DNA of 64,000 bases, taken from assembly GCA_014058105.1 (NCBI GenBank), contig JACGCM010001011.1, forward strand, positions 1,803,501 through 1,867,500, in the 5' to 3' direction. This DNA comes from Kingdonia uniflora. Its lineage: Eukaryota > Streptophyta > Magnoliopsida > Ranunculales > Circaeasteraceae. Positions 21,401-33,450 of the stretch are shown one piece after another. Every line of letters starts with the position of its first letter. Position 1 is the first letter of the stretch. Position numbers and translations under genes: made by a program. A model generated the notes under the pieces. The model was not told the DNA's origin and made no database searches. It saw only the letters and a program-made list of their open reading frames with translations.

Positions 21401-22835
21401 TAAAATTATAAGCTTGGTAGAGAGAAAAACTAACTTATGAATTGTGTAGATTTATGTTGTTTATCACAATTGACGTGGCTTAGTTTTCTAATAAATCTTG
21501 AACGGAGTCACAAGCATTTCTTCTTGAAATAGTGGTTGGGGGTTGCAAAGTGATTTTGAAGCAGATGGAGGTTATGAAGAAATCAAAAACTCGATTAGAG
21601 ATCAAAACTGGTTGGAGGTGTTTCTGATGAAATCATCCCATATCTTTCACAATCGAGCCCTAATCTGTCAATGAAATCCAAAATCTCTCATAGTAAGTTC
21701 ATGCTTCTGATCTTTTCTTTTTTTTAAATTTCGGATTGACATTTATCTTCCTTCATGTCTAGTTGTATTAAACTAAATAAGAGCAGTAGGATTTGTTTAT
21801 AATGATACCCAAGCCCCTGACCCCCTTTGACTCCGATTACTTAATCAAACCCCATAGCTTAAGCCCGTCAATCAATATTCTGAATGGCCGATTCTCTTCA
21901 TAAACTATAATTGATTGAATATTCATACAGATCATGACAACACTCCTCTCCTCTTTGGGTACACTCCTATAAATGAAGCTTCAGGAGTATGTTGTTGGTA
22001 AGCATCTGGTTTATATTTTTCGATTTCTTGTGAAGCTGGTAATTTTGTGAGGATACTTTGTGCTTCTTTTGGTTAGATTTTGGTTGCCGACGGGCACCTA
22101 CAGGAGCTACAAGGTATAATCTGGTTTTTCCGGTGTAAAGAAAAATATGATTTCAACGCCAGATGTGTTAGATGCTCAATGGGATTAGTCTTATATAAGG
22201 CAGATATAATGTCGCTTAAAGTAGTGTTGAAGGGCTATAAGAGGTTAATGGTGAATGGTTTTGTTGTTAATGTTATATCTTAAGGGGCTAAGTTAATGAT
22301 TCTGGGGTTGTTGAGATTTGAAAATGATATTGAGGATAAGCAAGAGGTTTTCCTAATGGCAACCACGGGAAAGCAATTGCATTAGGCTCTGAAGAGATTG
22401 CTACGGCTATTGTGATGACAACCTGCATACATACAGGGAGTTGTTGCAAGGGCTTAAGGTGGCTGTTAACGATCCTGATACTTATTCATGGAAGTGGGTT
22501 TTAGGTCCCAAAACTTCAATGAAGAAAAAGTTGATTGCAGAGGTGAAATTGGATAAGCATTATAAGGTGAACAAGGATATCCCACCGATAAGGAATACGG
22601 CTCTCACATGAAAGACGGTCGTGGTTGCTAGCCTTACTGTTGCGCTGAACAACTCTAGCTAATAGGTTTCTACGTTGTTGTTGTTGTCATGGTGTCAAGC
22701 ACCTCTACTGTGGCATTAATCAACAACTCTAATTAACTACTACAAAACTTGAAAGCATGGATATTTAGAAGGCTTGGTTAGAAAACTAGATATGATATTT
22801 TACACTTGTCTTGGTTTGACTGTCCATTGTTTTCT
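21401..22835. other. Unassigned stretch between LINE and captured exons
   Basis: Pyrimidine- and AT-rich with 5'-UTR-like character on the plus strand near 21600-22080. A coding-like piece at about 22440-22615 (VLGPKTSMKKKLIAEVKLDK in one frame) may be another captured exon, but I do not recognise it. The left terminus of the CACTA-type element ending at 26189 should lie in or left of this stretch; I did not find a matching CACTACAACAAATTCGGG. The closest candidate, TACTACAAAACTTG at about 22739, is not convincing. Confidence 0.35.
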
Positions 22836-22964
22836 CAAATTTTGGGAGTTATAAAGAGTATGAGCTGCTTTAAATGCCCACATTGTGGTGATCCATCATA
22901 CATTTTTGGGAGTGGAGGAGCTCGCAGAACAGCTGATGAGATGGATATAGAATTCCTTGGTGAG
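22836..22964 (+). pseudogene. INDH: Captured exon of INDH-type mitochondrial Fe-S P-loop NTPase
   Basis: About 40 open codons read ILGVIKSMSCFKCPHCGDPS then YIFGSGGARRTADEMDIEFL and GE, followed by the splice-donor-like GTATGTTA at 22965. This wording matches the C-terminal half of INDH/NUBPL (Mrp/NBP35 family), which delivers Fe-S clusters to mitochondrial complex I; CPHC is the family's CxxC cluster-binding motif. Only this one exon is present, with no upstream Walker A region, so it cannot make a working protein. It lies 210 bp before exons of an unrelated gene on the same strand. Confidence 0.75.
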
Positions 22965-23177
22965 GTATGTTAATCAGCTCGATCCATCTCAATAGTTAGT
23001 TATTAATGAGTTATAATACTAACATCACTTATTTTACACTCGTCCACTCGTCGTCGAGTTGACAAGATGTTGGTATTTTGCCATCTCATGAGATATGCGA
23101 GTATCTTTCTACTTTCATTATATTACTTGTTAATAAAATGGGGACTTCAAAATTCTTAGTTTATTTCTTTTTACAGG

Positions 23178-25143
23178 TATGGAGTTGGTTCCAGAACAGG
23201 AAATATGCTACCAAGTCGAAACTGGTCAAGTCTCCTGGCAAGCTAAGTGTTTTGTCTCTACCTCGGGATGATTCAGTTCCCATGAGAAATGTACCTCATT
23301 TTGGACCTGGACCTGTACCTGTACCTGTTCCTGCTCCTCCTGGTAAATTCTATAAACTACACTCAGAGCTGTCAATCTCCTTGTTGTTCTCATTCTTATA
23401 TGGTAGCTACAAATGCTTAGAGCATCTTTTTTTCACACGGGGTAATGAAAATAAAATGACAAGGCTGGTTAGCTAGGGCCCCATTCACTACCCACGGAGC
23501 AGATTTCAAGATTGAAAAAGTCTTTTATGTTACATCGAAAAGGCTAGGCAAGAGGTTTTACTGACTAAAGCATAAGAGCATCATTTTAACCAAGAAATCC
23601 AAATCAACATGTTGTATGCCCCTAATTTTAAGTTTGAACTCTCAAGCTCCAAAAACCTCAAAAAAACAAAAACAAAAATTGTCAACCTAAAATATTCAGA
23701 GAGCTTTTTATGAAGTATTTTCAAATTTACGACAATATTGTATATGCTCTTATGACTTTAATAGTTTTTATTTTGGCCTTGGTTAATAATTACATGACCA
23801 AGTTGGCTTGACTTGAGTAGTTAGTTATGTGGTTAAGTAACCCAGAGAACTAGGATGGCACTGTTTGGGACAACTTATGTCAATTGGGTTCTTAATTGGA
23901 ATTAATCGAGTCAGTCAAAGATGCTTCTTTTCCCCTTTCATATGCTTGTTCTTACAAAGTTACACATCTATATACATATGCACATATCAATTACAAAAGC
24001 TTAAGGCAAGATCTATATAAATATGTTTATATCATTTTAATGAAACTTCATGTTTTATGTTGGACCATATATATATTCAAGTACAAGTGGTATGAAGGCA
24101 ATGATCTTAATTAGCTATTTCTACCATAGTTTATATACCAAATACGACACATAAGTAGTCAGTCATTAACTGGGTTAGAACCTATTCCATCCTTTATTAG
24201 TAGCATTAATTAACCAATTATAGGTTCTATTATTTATAACTTTTATCTAATTAAATGGTACATAATGGCTTTATTACGACGAGGACTTATTTTCTTGAAT
24301 CCAAAGACAGGTCTACAATTCAACCAGCGAAATTTTGTAAAAGTTCTCTTCTGGTTACCCTATCATTACCCATGTATCGAGCACATGTTGATGCCTGTCA
24401 GACATAGTTTATGTATCATGTGTAGCCGTCATTGCTGCATCGACCTAAACAGGGTTTCAATACTGTGTAAATTTTATTTTTGCTCCAATAGAAGATGTTA
24501 TACTAGTAAGAAGGTTAAATGGGGCTATTAGGAAAATATTTGAAGTGGCAAATTATACAGATCAAAGAAAATATTGAGAAAGTAGAAAACATATCACTTT
24601 GAGAAGTAAAGAAACTAGATAGGGATAGTTTGCTATGGCAGTGTGGACAGACTACATGTACATATCACTTCGAGACACGCTTGTGTTGAGGATTTAAAAG
24701 TGTGTGAGGATTACTTAAAAAATAGGGATTGAGGAAGTAAGAAAATTTTGATTACTTAAATCATCGTAAACCTTTCTTTGAGTATCTAACTGTTAATAAT
24801 TGCTTTCACAGATGTTTCATGCTTTGAATTTCATTTTACTATAAATTGCAGGAAGAAGTCAGCTAGGGAACAACATTGGTCAGATGGAGTTTGAAGTCAA
24901 GTCAGCTAGAGACGGGGCATCGGGGCTTGGTTTGTTCTTTCTTTGTGGGTCTAAATGATGATTCTCCATTGTATATAAGTCATTTATAACATGTCTTTAG
25001 TTTTTTCTATATCCTATATGACTAGCCTCTCGAGTGTGTTTTATCTGACTCCACTTTCACCGTTTTTTAGGTATGATGTTGCAACCTTTGTTTCTCAAAG
25101 GGGCTTTGTTACAAGGGAGCCAGTAATTCTCAGCACTTATCCT
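23178..25143 (+). pseudogene. Captured exons of a SAWADEE homeodomain homolog (SHH1/2-like)
   Basis: Three exon-like blocks with introns retained. Exon a, 23178-23342, is preceded by TTTTTACAG and followed by GTAAATTC, and reads VWSWFQNRKYATKSK (end of homeodomain helix 3) then SPGKLSVLSLPRDDSVPMRN and a Pro-rich run. Exon b, about 24852-24929, follows TTGCAG and reads GQMEFEVKSARDGA. Exon c, about 25071-25143, follows TTTTTTAG and reads YDVATFVSQRGFV, the start of the SAWADEE (H3-tail-binding) domain. SHH proteins recruit Pol IV in RNA-directed DNA methylation; that is family knowledge. The donor after exon b is altered and the rest of SAWADEE is missing, so this is a truncated genomic capture and not a retrocopy. 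Confidence 0.75.
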
Positions 25144-25799
25144 TGTCCTATATATACATTTTTCTTAATGTGATGAAAGGGCATTAATTGTATAAGATTA
25201 TTTAGAGCTCAATCCACAATTACAGGTTTGTGAAACTTATTGTGTTCATTAAAAAGAAAGTAGTCAACTATCTTACTGCAATAGATAATTACATGTATGG
25301 CGAAATAAATTGTCATAATAACATTAGTTTCATTCTTAAGAACGATGGACATAGGCAACTTATGGGGATCTAGAATATATAATTGTCACGGAGGTGAAAT
25401 CCTTCAAATAAATATGTATTTTCCTTCTCTTGTTATGTATTATTTTCTTATCTTTTACGATTGCAAACATCGTATTTTGTATTCACATCTACAGAGCTAA
25501 TGTTTAATTTTTATGCTTTGACAGGTTTACAAATTGATCCAGATTAGTAAAAACATACAGAGGCACTCAAAGGCTTTAGGCATTCTGGCAGTGAAACATT
25601 TGGGAACTTTCTTTATGGTTGTTTTATTAGTTTATTTGTGCATTAGTTAAATTTACCAGTGATTTAGCTCTGTATTTAAAGAATAAAGTGATTAAGTTCG
25701 ACCATATTGTATTGAATGAAAGTAATATAATTTAGCCAAATATTTTACTTTTTTGTAGAATATGGTGGTGGTCATGTAGAAAGAAAGACAGGGTAATGG

Positions 25800-26189
25800 A
25801 TTGACAATATTTGATTTTTATATTTTTCGAGGCATTGACGTCATTTTAGAAATGTCATTGTTGATATATGAAAATGCTATCACATCACTTCAAATATGAC
25901 GTTAAAAGATTTCAACTACGTCATTTTTTAATGACGCTATTTAGTGACGTCAATAGAATACATTAGCCGGCCGGCCATCGGAATTGGGTATCAATAACGT
26001 CATTTTTTAAAACCCTTATACGTCACTTAATTAATGACGTTAGTGCCTAGCTTTCCTCGTCACTTATATAATAACGCTGTTAGTACCTACTTTTCCACGT
26101 CATCGCTTTCGACGCCATTTGTACAAATGACGTAAAATCTTTTTTACGTTATTTTTTTAGTAACGTAAAAACCCGAATTTGTTGTAGTG
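25800..26189. mobile_element. CACTA element terminus with subterminal repeats (CACTA-2)
   Basis: Ends ...CCCGAATTTGTTGTAGTG at 26189, the complement of a CACTACAACAAATTCGGG terminus. About 300 bp inward carries many copies of TGACGT/ACGTCA and AATGACG-type motifs in both orientations, as subterminal repeats of En/Spm elements do. The Tat-A gag region starts right after it. No transposase is seen. The exon-bearing stretch to its left probably belongs to the same element (a Pack-CACTA), but the left terminus was not identified. Confidence 0.75.
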
Positions 26190-27530
26190 AGAAGAGTTGT
26201 AGGGCAATCTCAACACTGAAACTGAAAGGCGAGCCACTCTGGAACAACAGCTAATAGGCGTTTAGGATGCGTTGAAGGTTCTGTAAAGTCAATAGACTGC
26301 AACACAGAAGAACAAAGGCATGTTGCCAACTACTTCGCGGGTTTCTGTTCTCGACAGAATAGGACCTCATGCGAACAATCTGGGAGGTGAAGCTCGATCA
26401 AATCATAAGTAACATGGGGGTGGCCCCGCTCTGATACAGGAAGTCTACCAAGAAGTTTATGGCGGTCTCGCTGGAGCCAGACTAGAAGAGCCACCCCGAG
26501 GAAGAGTTTGAATTCTGGCTCTCGAGTGAATCAGTGAAGAAAGTGGCGACAACATCCCTCGCGAAGGACGAGTCCCGCGACCAACCACCATAGCTCGTCA
26601 GTACGTGACTCAAGAACATGTTGAAAATCACATCAAAGAATTGCTCGATGCTCAAATTCAGACAACTAAAGGAATCCATAACAGACTACAGAAGAGCCTG
26701 ATCGCACAGGAGCTACTGGATGGAGAAGTTCTCACTGATTTCCACTAGGCTTGCATTCTACATTTAACCACATTCTATGTCGGCTCTTTCCAACCAGTTT
26801 ACAAGGTCAACCATTGCGATGGTTCCACACACTTCCAAAAGGGGTCCATTACAACTTTTAAACAGTAGAGGAAACTCTTCGTCAAGAATTACGCACACAA
26901 CAAATACAAAGAGGAGAATTTGTATTCTCTATTCAACCTTAAGCAAATACCATGAGAGAAGCTCGAAATATTCACTAAGAAGTTCCTGGAGTTGGCTCGA
27001 AAGGTGGATCGACTTGATTAGAAGATTACTATTTTGGCCTTCATCAATGCTTTACTCATCGATGGAAGGGCAAAGGAGTACCTCGTTCTAAAAAACCTAT
27101 AACTTTGGAGGACATGATCGAAAAAGTCAATGGGTATATCAATCTCGAAAGAATGGTGTCTGACAAAAAAAAAATTCACAAATCAACATTGACATCTAGA
27201 AATCAATCCACATGCCAAGATTTCAACCGTACTGCTAATCAGGGAGGAAATAGGAAGCTAACAAAATATAATAAAGATCGACCTCGGAAGGGCAGTAATA
27301 TGCCAAAGCCTTGTCTTCCCAAGATGACTGTAACCATGGCCAACATTTATCCTATACTTCAAAAGGATAAGCTTTTTCGTAATGCACAGTATCTCTAACC
27401 CATTGAAAACAAACCATATTGCATTCATCACAAAGTCGGACATCATGAGATAGAGCATTGCTTCACTTTACAGCGACTGTTGGAGTACATTTTTGTGGAT
27501 GGAAGAATGCATGAATACATCGTGGACGTT
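26190..27530 (+). pseudogene. Tat-A gag
   Basis: Nucleocapsid/capsid polyprotein of the Tat element. Readable blocks in shifting frames: a Gln/Glu-rich N-terminus (26190-26330), VENHIKELLDAQIQTTKG (about 26620), GSITTFKQ and LFVKNYAHNKYKEENLYSLF (26850-26940), EKLEIFTKKFLELARKVDRL (26957-27020), YLVLKNL and MIEKVNGYINLERMVSDKKK (27080-27170), then the CCHC-like YCIHHKVGHHEIEHC (27420-27462) with LEYIFVDGRMHEYI after it. The last block is the characteristic Tat gag ending. Many stops and frameshifts; not translatable. Confidence 0.8.
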
Positions 27531-27694
27531 GAAAGTTAGAATAACGGGAGTTACAGACTTCCTACAGAAGTTGAACAGGTCAAAGAAACGGCATAGGAGA
27601 AGCACTTATACCATATATTCCTCAGCCACTTCATTGAGACTCATATTATTCACCAATCTAACAGAAGCAAAAGACGACGTGTCGGCCAATGTCA

Positions 27695-28016
27695 CGACTT
27701 GTCTATGGACGATAAAGAAGCTCATTTACTTCCCATATCCTGCTCCCAACACACAGCGATCTCTTTTGACAATTGTGATGTTCGTCACGTCAGCTTTCCT
27801 CACCATAATGCATTGGTGATCATGTTAAAAATGAGAAATATTATACTACATGCAATGATGGTAGATACTGGCAGTAGTATTGAACTACTTTCTAAAAGAA
27901 CGATTAATCAGATGGGGCTGGCCGACAAAGTACAACCCAGTAACATTGATATATGTAGATTTAACGGCTCTAGAGAAGAACGTGTAGGAAATATTATACT
28001 TCCTATTATGGCATGA
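27695..28016 (+). pseudogene. Tat-A aspartic protease
   Basis: One open frame contains MSMDDKEAHLLPISC (about 27699), then HNALVIMLKMRNIILHAMMV followed by DTGSSIELLSKRTINQMGL. The catalytic DTGSS triad region is intact, as in gypsy retropepsins. It ends in a stop at 28014-28016. In an intact element it would cleave the gag-pol polyprotein. Confidence 0.8.
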
Positions 28017-28429
28017 TCAAGAACAGTTGACGTTGTATTTTATGTTATCAACGCAAAATTCCATTATTTGGGGATAATGAGACGTTGTTGGTTACATAAT
28101 ATACGAGCTATTCCGTCGACCTATCATTTGGCACTGTGATTTGAATGGAATGGCGGCATTTACGAAATCAAAGGCAGTCAGAAGCTAGCTCAAGCCTGTA
28201 AAAATATTGTTACCATAGTACCAGAACCATCGATACCACAGCTTGCAAAGCAATTATAGAAAACAACAGGGAACATTACAAAAAACTTTACAGTGAACTC
28301 TACAAAAACCAGCTACCAAGTACAAAAATCACAGAGTATGTCAAAATCAGTGGGGATAAGCGAGGAACGATCATTTCCTTAAAGACAACATTGATGCATT
28401 CGTTTGGACATTTCACAAAATGTCAGGCA

Positions 28430-29670
28430 TCAATCCCAATTTGCCCTGCCATAAGCTTAATTTGAAAGAAAAAGCTAAAGCCGTCAAACAAAAACATAGA
28501 ACTTTAGTACCAAGACTTTAAGAAGAAGTCAACAAAGAGATCGATAAACTCATTGAAGTTGGTTTTATCCAAAAACTTAACTATCCAGAATGGATCTCGA
28601 ACATTGTAGTTGTACCAAAGAAAAATGGCAATATCAAAGTGTGTCTGGAATTCACGGACCTCAGCAAACATACTCCAAAGGATAGTTTTCCACTTCCTAT
28701 CATAAACTATTTGCTCGATTCTACTGCGGGACGAAAACTCTTATCCATGATGGATGCCGCATCTGGGTACAATCAAATACCTCTGTTACTCAACGATCAA
28801 GAGAAAACAGCTTTTATTACAGAGCATGGCATGTACTGTTTCAGGGTTATGCCTTTCGGTCTCAGGAATGCTGGAGCCACTTATCAAAGATTAATGACAC
28901 AGATGTTCAAAGATCATCTCGCAAAAACAATGGAAGTCTGCAATGATGATATGTTGTGTAAAAGTCTCAAAAAGGGGAACCATATTACAGATTTACACAC
29001 TACTTTCAAAAAAAATCATTTCTACAAAATGAGACTCAATACTGACAAGTGCCAGTTCAGAGTCCAGTCAAGCAAATTCTTGGGACATTTGATCAGCAAA
29101 TGAGGCATCGAGGCTGATCCAGATTGTATTCGTGCACTATTATCTATGCCTTCTCCAAAAATAAAGAAAGATGTACATAAGTTAGCTGGCAAGATAGCAG
29201 CAATAAATCGTTTTGTCTCCAAGTCTTCAGATATATGTCGATGGTTATTCAACTTATTGCGTGATGGGACAAGAAAAAAGAAATCTAAAAAAGATCCTAA
29301 GATAGAGTGGACTCCAGAATGTGAAGCGACATTTTAGGAACTCAAACGTTATTTAGGAAAACAACCAGTGATGAGTACACCTAAGGAAGGAGAAGAGATC
29401 ACCATATCTCTTGTCGTTACCGACGAATCTTTGAGTTCTGTCCTCATTCGACTTTATGAGAAGACTGAGAAACCTCTCTACTATATTAGCAAAACTCTCA
29501 CTCTAGCAGAATCCCGGTATACCAAGATCGAAAAACTACTGTTTGCTCTCGTTTACACATCACAGAAGTTAAAACAGTATTTTCAAACCCACTCAATTCG
29601 AGTAATAACAAATTATTATTTGCGTGAAATCTTGTCCAAACACGAGAAATCCAGACGAGTACATTAATGG
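28430..29670 (+). pseudogene. Tat-A reverse transcriptase and first RNase H
   Basis: RT begins near 28440 (GINPNLPCHKLN-like, then EVNKEIDKLIEVGFIQKLNY and VVVPKKNGNIKVCLEFTDLS). The 28639-29103 ORF carries DSFPLPIINYLLDSTAGRKL, MPFGLRNAGATYQRLM and the position of the YVDD motif, which here reads CNDD (MEVCNDDMLCKS); the Tyr and Val of the motif are changed. The connection domain (FLGHLISK, stop, GIEADPD) and an RNase H stretch (29368-29667: SLVVTDESLSSVLIR, YYISKTLTLAESRYTKIEKL) follow. In-frame stops near 28520, 29101 and 29336, plus the motif change, make it inactive. Confidence 0.88.
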
Positions 29671-29839
29671 TCGGTAACTCTTGAAGAACATTATATACAT
29701 TTCGAACCACGGCATCCTGAAAAAGGTCAAGCAGTAGTATATTTTCTTGCAAACTTCCCAGTAGAAGATCCTGACTGGGAAGAAAATAGTGTATAAATCA
29801 ATGAAGAATTATTCGAAGAAAAGTCAGACTGGATATCTT

Positions 29840-30250
29840 AAAAGGGTTGGCATCATTTAACTGATGGTTCTGCCGGACCTGCGGGATCTGGCATCGACAT
29901 CGTCCTTATTACGCATTCCAATGACCGAATTGAAAAAACAATCAGGCTCAACTTCGAAGCTACCAGCAATGAGGCTGAGTATGAGGCATTAATTTTTGAT
30001 CTGGATATGGCTCTTGAGATTGGAGTTTTCGAGTTATCTGTGTAGATGGACTCTTTACTTATCGTGAATCATTATACAAAGAAGTTTCAAAAAATAGAAA
30101 AATGATTTATTACATAGCAGCAGTAGTTGACAGAATGAGTGGATTCAAGAAGGCTACAATTGAATAATTTTCTCGCGGAAAGAACAGGCATTCCGATTCC
30201 CTTGCCTACCTGGCAGAAGTCCTCAGAACAGAAGCTCGATATCTTAAGAT
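29840..30250 (+). pseudogene. Tat-A second (archaeal-like) RNase H
   Basis: After the RT RNase H a separate domain reads WHHLTDGSAGPAGSGIDIVL, then LNFEATSNEAEYEALIFDL. The D-G-S and E-Y-E-A-L motifs are those of the additional RNase H typical of the Tat lineage (Ogre, Grande, Retand). Stops at about 29839 and 30043 interrupt it. The downstream region, GFKKATIEXFSRGKNRHSDS-like, is the usual linker to integrase. Confidence 0.78.
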
Positions 30251-30519
30251 CAAAATACTATCCACCCCCAGCATTAACATCATAAGCTCAAATTCTGTTA
30301 AAACTGGGGGCATTGACGAGGATGGGGATGATTGGAGATGACCTTTTCTCACATATATCGGACCTTAAAACAAGTTTGACAGCAAACTCCCCAAAGATCC
30401 TACTAAACGAAGATGTGTGCTTGATAATGCTAAGCGATAGGTCGTAGCCGATATCTTCCTTTATAAAATATCAGTTACAGGACCTTATCTCGAATGTTTA
30501 TAGACTAAAGAGGCTCAAA

Positions 30520-31060
30520 AATTCTTGTATGAACTTTACAAAGGTACTTGTGGATCCCATGCAGCAGGATGATCTTTAGCAAATTGAGATCTTACTCAAG
30601 GTGTCTTCTGGCCTAAAATGAAAGCTCAAGCCATTGAATATGCAAGCAAGTGTGATGCATGCCAACGACATGGCCCCCAAATTCGAGCTTCTGCCTTGGA
30701 ACTCTATTCTAGCAACATTGTTCGGCCGTTCAGAAGATGGGCCCTCGACCTCATAGGAGAATTTTCTACTGTACTAGGCAAGAGGAAGTACCTCCTAGTA
30801 GCAACAAATTACTTTACCAAGTGGGTAGAAACAGTTTCTCTGTATCGCACGCGTGAATATGAAGTCATCAAGTTTATATATGGGAAACTATCATAATACG
30901 GTTTGGCTGCCTCATCTTATTCGAATCGACAGTGGACTTCAGTTCGTTGGCTCCAGAGTCATTGAATTTCTCAATCAGCACATCATCATTCACTCTCCTT
31001 CCAATCCATATTATCCACAAGGAAATGGTTAGGCCGAAATCACTAAAGCGTTTGACAGAG
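30520..31060 (+). pseudogene. Tat-A integrase, N-terminal part
   Basis: The H2C2 zinc domain is readable: LYKGTCGSHAAG near 30540, then KAQAIEYASKCDACQRHGPQ (30618-30680). The catalytic core follows: WALDLIGEFSTVLGKRKYLL, VATNYFTKWVETVSLYRT, a frameshift near 30895, then QGNG-stop-AEITKA near 31018-31050. The sequence is broken by inserts at about 31050 and at 31572, and the C-terminal part resumes at 38792. Confidence 0.82.
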
Positions 31061-31531
31061 AAGAAGGGTAATTGAGTCCAAGAATTATCGCATGTATTAT
31101 GGGCATATTGATCCAGGAGAATCTAGGAGAAACTGGAGTTTTTAACAAAGTCGTTCGAATGAGGTTGAGAGTCGTTCGAATGACTTGAACCATTGGGCCA
31201 AAGTTCCAGGGGAGGTGTTCGGTCGTTCGAACGACCTATGGGTTCGTTCGAACGACTATCGTAATTCCAGCTCTAGTAAAAGTTTTAAATACCTTTTAGA
31301 GTTGGATTTTGAGTTGGATTGTAACTAGGACTTGTAACCTCAATAAAAGGGCAAGCCTAGACTAGAGTTAATTATCTAGAGTTTGGATCATTGTTTTATG
31401 TTAGATCTGAAAGAGTTCTGAGGGAACCTAGGATTTGAGAGTTTTTCTTACTGTAATTACTTCGTTCTTGAGTAATTGAATTCTCTATTTTTCCAAACCG
31501 ATTGGTGTTCTTCATATTTCTCTACCAACAC
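31050..31531. repeat. Solo-LTR-like insert in Tat-A integrase (ends approximate)
   Basis: Non-integrase sequence between AEITKA and the resumption TCTCAATCGTATTGTGG at 31537. It has LTR character: AATAAAAGGGC polyadenylation-like signal near 31342, a terminal ...CTCTACCAACA at 31520-31530, and palindromic TCGTTCGAACGA elements. The left terminus is unclear (a TGACAG near 31052 or slightly further right), about 70 bp of the integrase frame seem lost, and no clean 5-bp duplication was found. Confidence 0.5.
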
Positions 31532-31572
31532 AGGCTTCTCAATCGTATTGTGGATTACATATCGTACAACAT

Positions 31573-33450
31573 ACTACAAAAAAAAGGGTTTTTGGCAACA
31601 CACGTATCTTACTTTTGGCAATGGACAATGTATGTTATAATTTTGCAACCGTAAAATCCCGTAGCAGCAAGTCCAAGTCTGTTGAATTTGAGTTTCGTCA
31701 AAATTTAATCCCGATACTTTATCTCGCATCTCTCACCAATTCCCCACCCAAGGTTCCCTCTCTTTCTCAAAGCAATTCACAAAAGAAAATCTTTTATCTC
31801 CCACAATTCTAGAATAAATCTGTTATTGCTAACCTCTACTTCTCCATGTCTTTCTCCAAATTCCCTTTTGAGTCTTAATTGAATTTTACAGCGACCTCTT
31901 TCTAGCATCGCTTTTGTGATCAAATGTAATCTTCTCTCTCTCGCCTCTGATTATCAATTTCTATTATTAATTTTGTTTGTGATTAATTACATATATCTTA
32001 TTATCATATATTTCTTTTTCTTCATCAATTTTTGTTGTTAACTGTTTTAGGACCTTGTTTTGTGACATTAGGGGTTTTAGTTAATCAACTTATGCTCAAA
32101 TTTGAGGGTTTTCAAATTTAAGCATTTTCTTCCGCTTACAGTGGATGGAAATTTTAGTAGATAACTATTCTCCTTCACTTCTCCCAAGATGTCAATTTTT
32201 GTTTACGATGAAGCAGGTTAGCGTGTTGTATCACTTAGTAGGGAATAACTAGAATATTTTATATCAGTTGGAGCTTCATTTCATTAATGTACAATATACC
32301 CTTAAACTACTGGTGAGATAAACACTAATACTTATCCTATCTAGCCTTTAGATGGGATAAGGGGATTTAATGTATTCTATAGCAGTATCTTAGGAGTTGT
32401 ACTATCTGGTAAGACGAACTGTAATTTATCTTCTGGTAGTACTTCTTTCATCTAGCACCTATTTCAATAACAAATTAAGCAATGACTGGCCAATTAAATT
32501 GAAATTTGTTTTTATGTAGTAAATCATATTGATTATCTGGTGTGCAAGTGGCTTCTGTTATTGGTCCTTCATGTATATTTTCAAGAATGTGCTTCCCTGG
32601 GGAAGTATTTAGGTTCAACTATTATCATAGTGCAGTATCTCAATTAACTAGATAACAAATCTTTGTACTTACTGTAGTTCCTTAAATTACTTATCTACCC
32701 TATAAAGCAATTCCTTTTTATTTCAGTTCTTCAGGTTTGGGATGCGCTTCTTTTTGAAGTAACTGGTTAAGATATTTCCAACTGTGCTTTCATTGGTAGA
32801 TCTATATGGTATTATTTTAGTAGTCTGGAAGTACCAAAGCTAGTAACAAATTGCTTAATGATCAGCTGAGACTTAAGATTTCAGACTTTGGCTTAGAATG
32901 GCTCTTTCCCGAGGATGACATCCATTAATACATTAAAGTTTTTTTATGCTCAGTAAATTATGTATTGATTTACCCAGTCCCCTATTTTTTCTTCTCTCTT
33001 TGCTTTCTTTGAGTTACCTGAATTTTCTTGGGCCCCTATATTTCAAGGCCGTGTTGTGATACCCTCTGCATATTGTGTGATAAGTGATACCCTTTATCCC
33101 ATCAATGAAGGACAGAAGATTTGACTTCGTTCCTACGTGTTAGCCCTCTTACTGAGATACCATTATAGATGCAGAGTGGGAGCAGTATTTCTTAATATTA
33201 AGCATACAAGGATTATCAAAACCACCTTAGAGACTAGGATAAAGGTGTATATCTCCAAATAACTATTTTTCTTTCACTTATTATAGTAAATAAAGTGGAA
33301 ACTAAGCAGCATCTTCTCATGGAAGATGTGATTTAATGATGGTTACATGGCCCCTGTGTTTCATCATTTCCAAGCGCTAACCGTATTTTCATATCAAATT
33401 TTATAGGTGTATTGTCTTTGAATTTGAGTTTTATTGTGGTAGTTAGCTAC
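31573..33450. other. CACTA-1 left part, no gene
   Basis: AT-rich with pyrimidine-rich, UTR/intron-like stretches (about 31740-31990). I see no coding region beyond short chance ORFs. Confidence 0.5.

Noticed and set aside
22730..22760. TACTACAAAACTTG as the left terminus of CACTA-2
   Set aside because: Only the first eight bases resemble a CACTA end; it lacks the CAAATTCGGG continuation of the right TIR, has no TGACGT subterminal repeats, and the flanking triplet does not match AGA at 26190.
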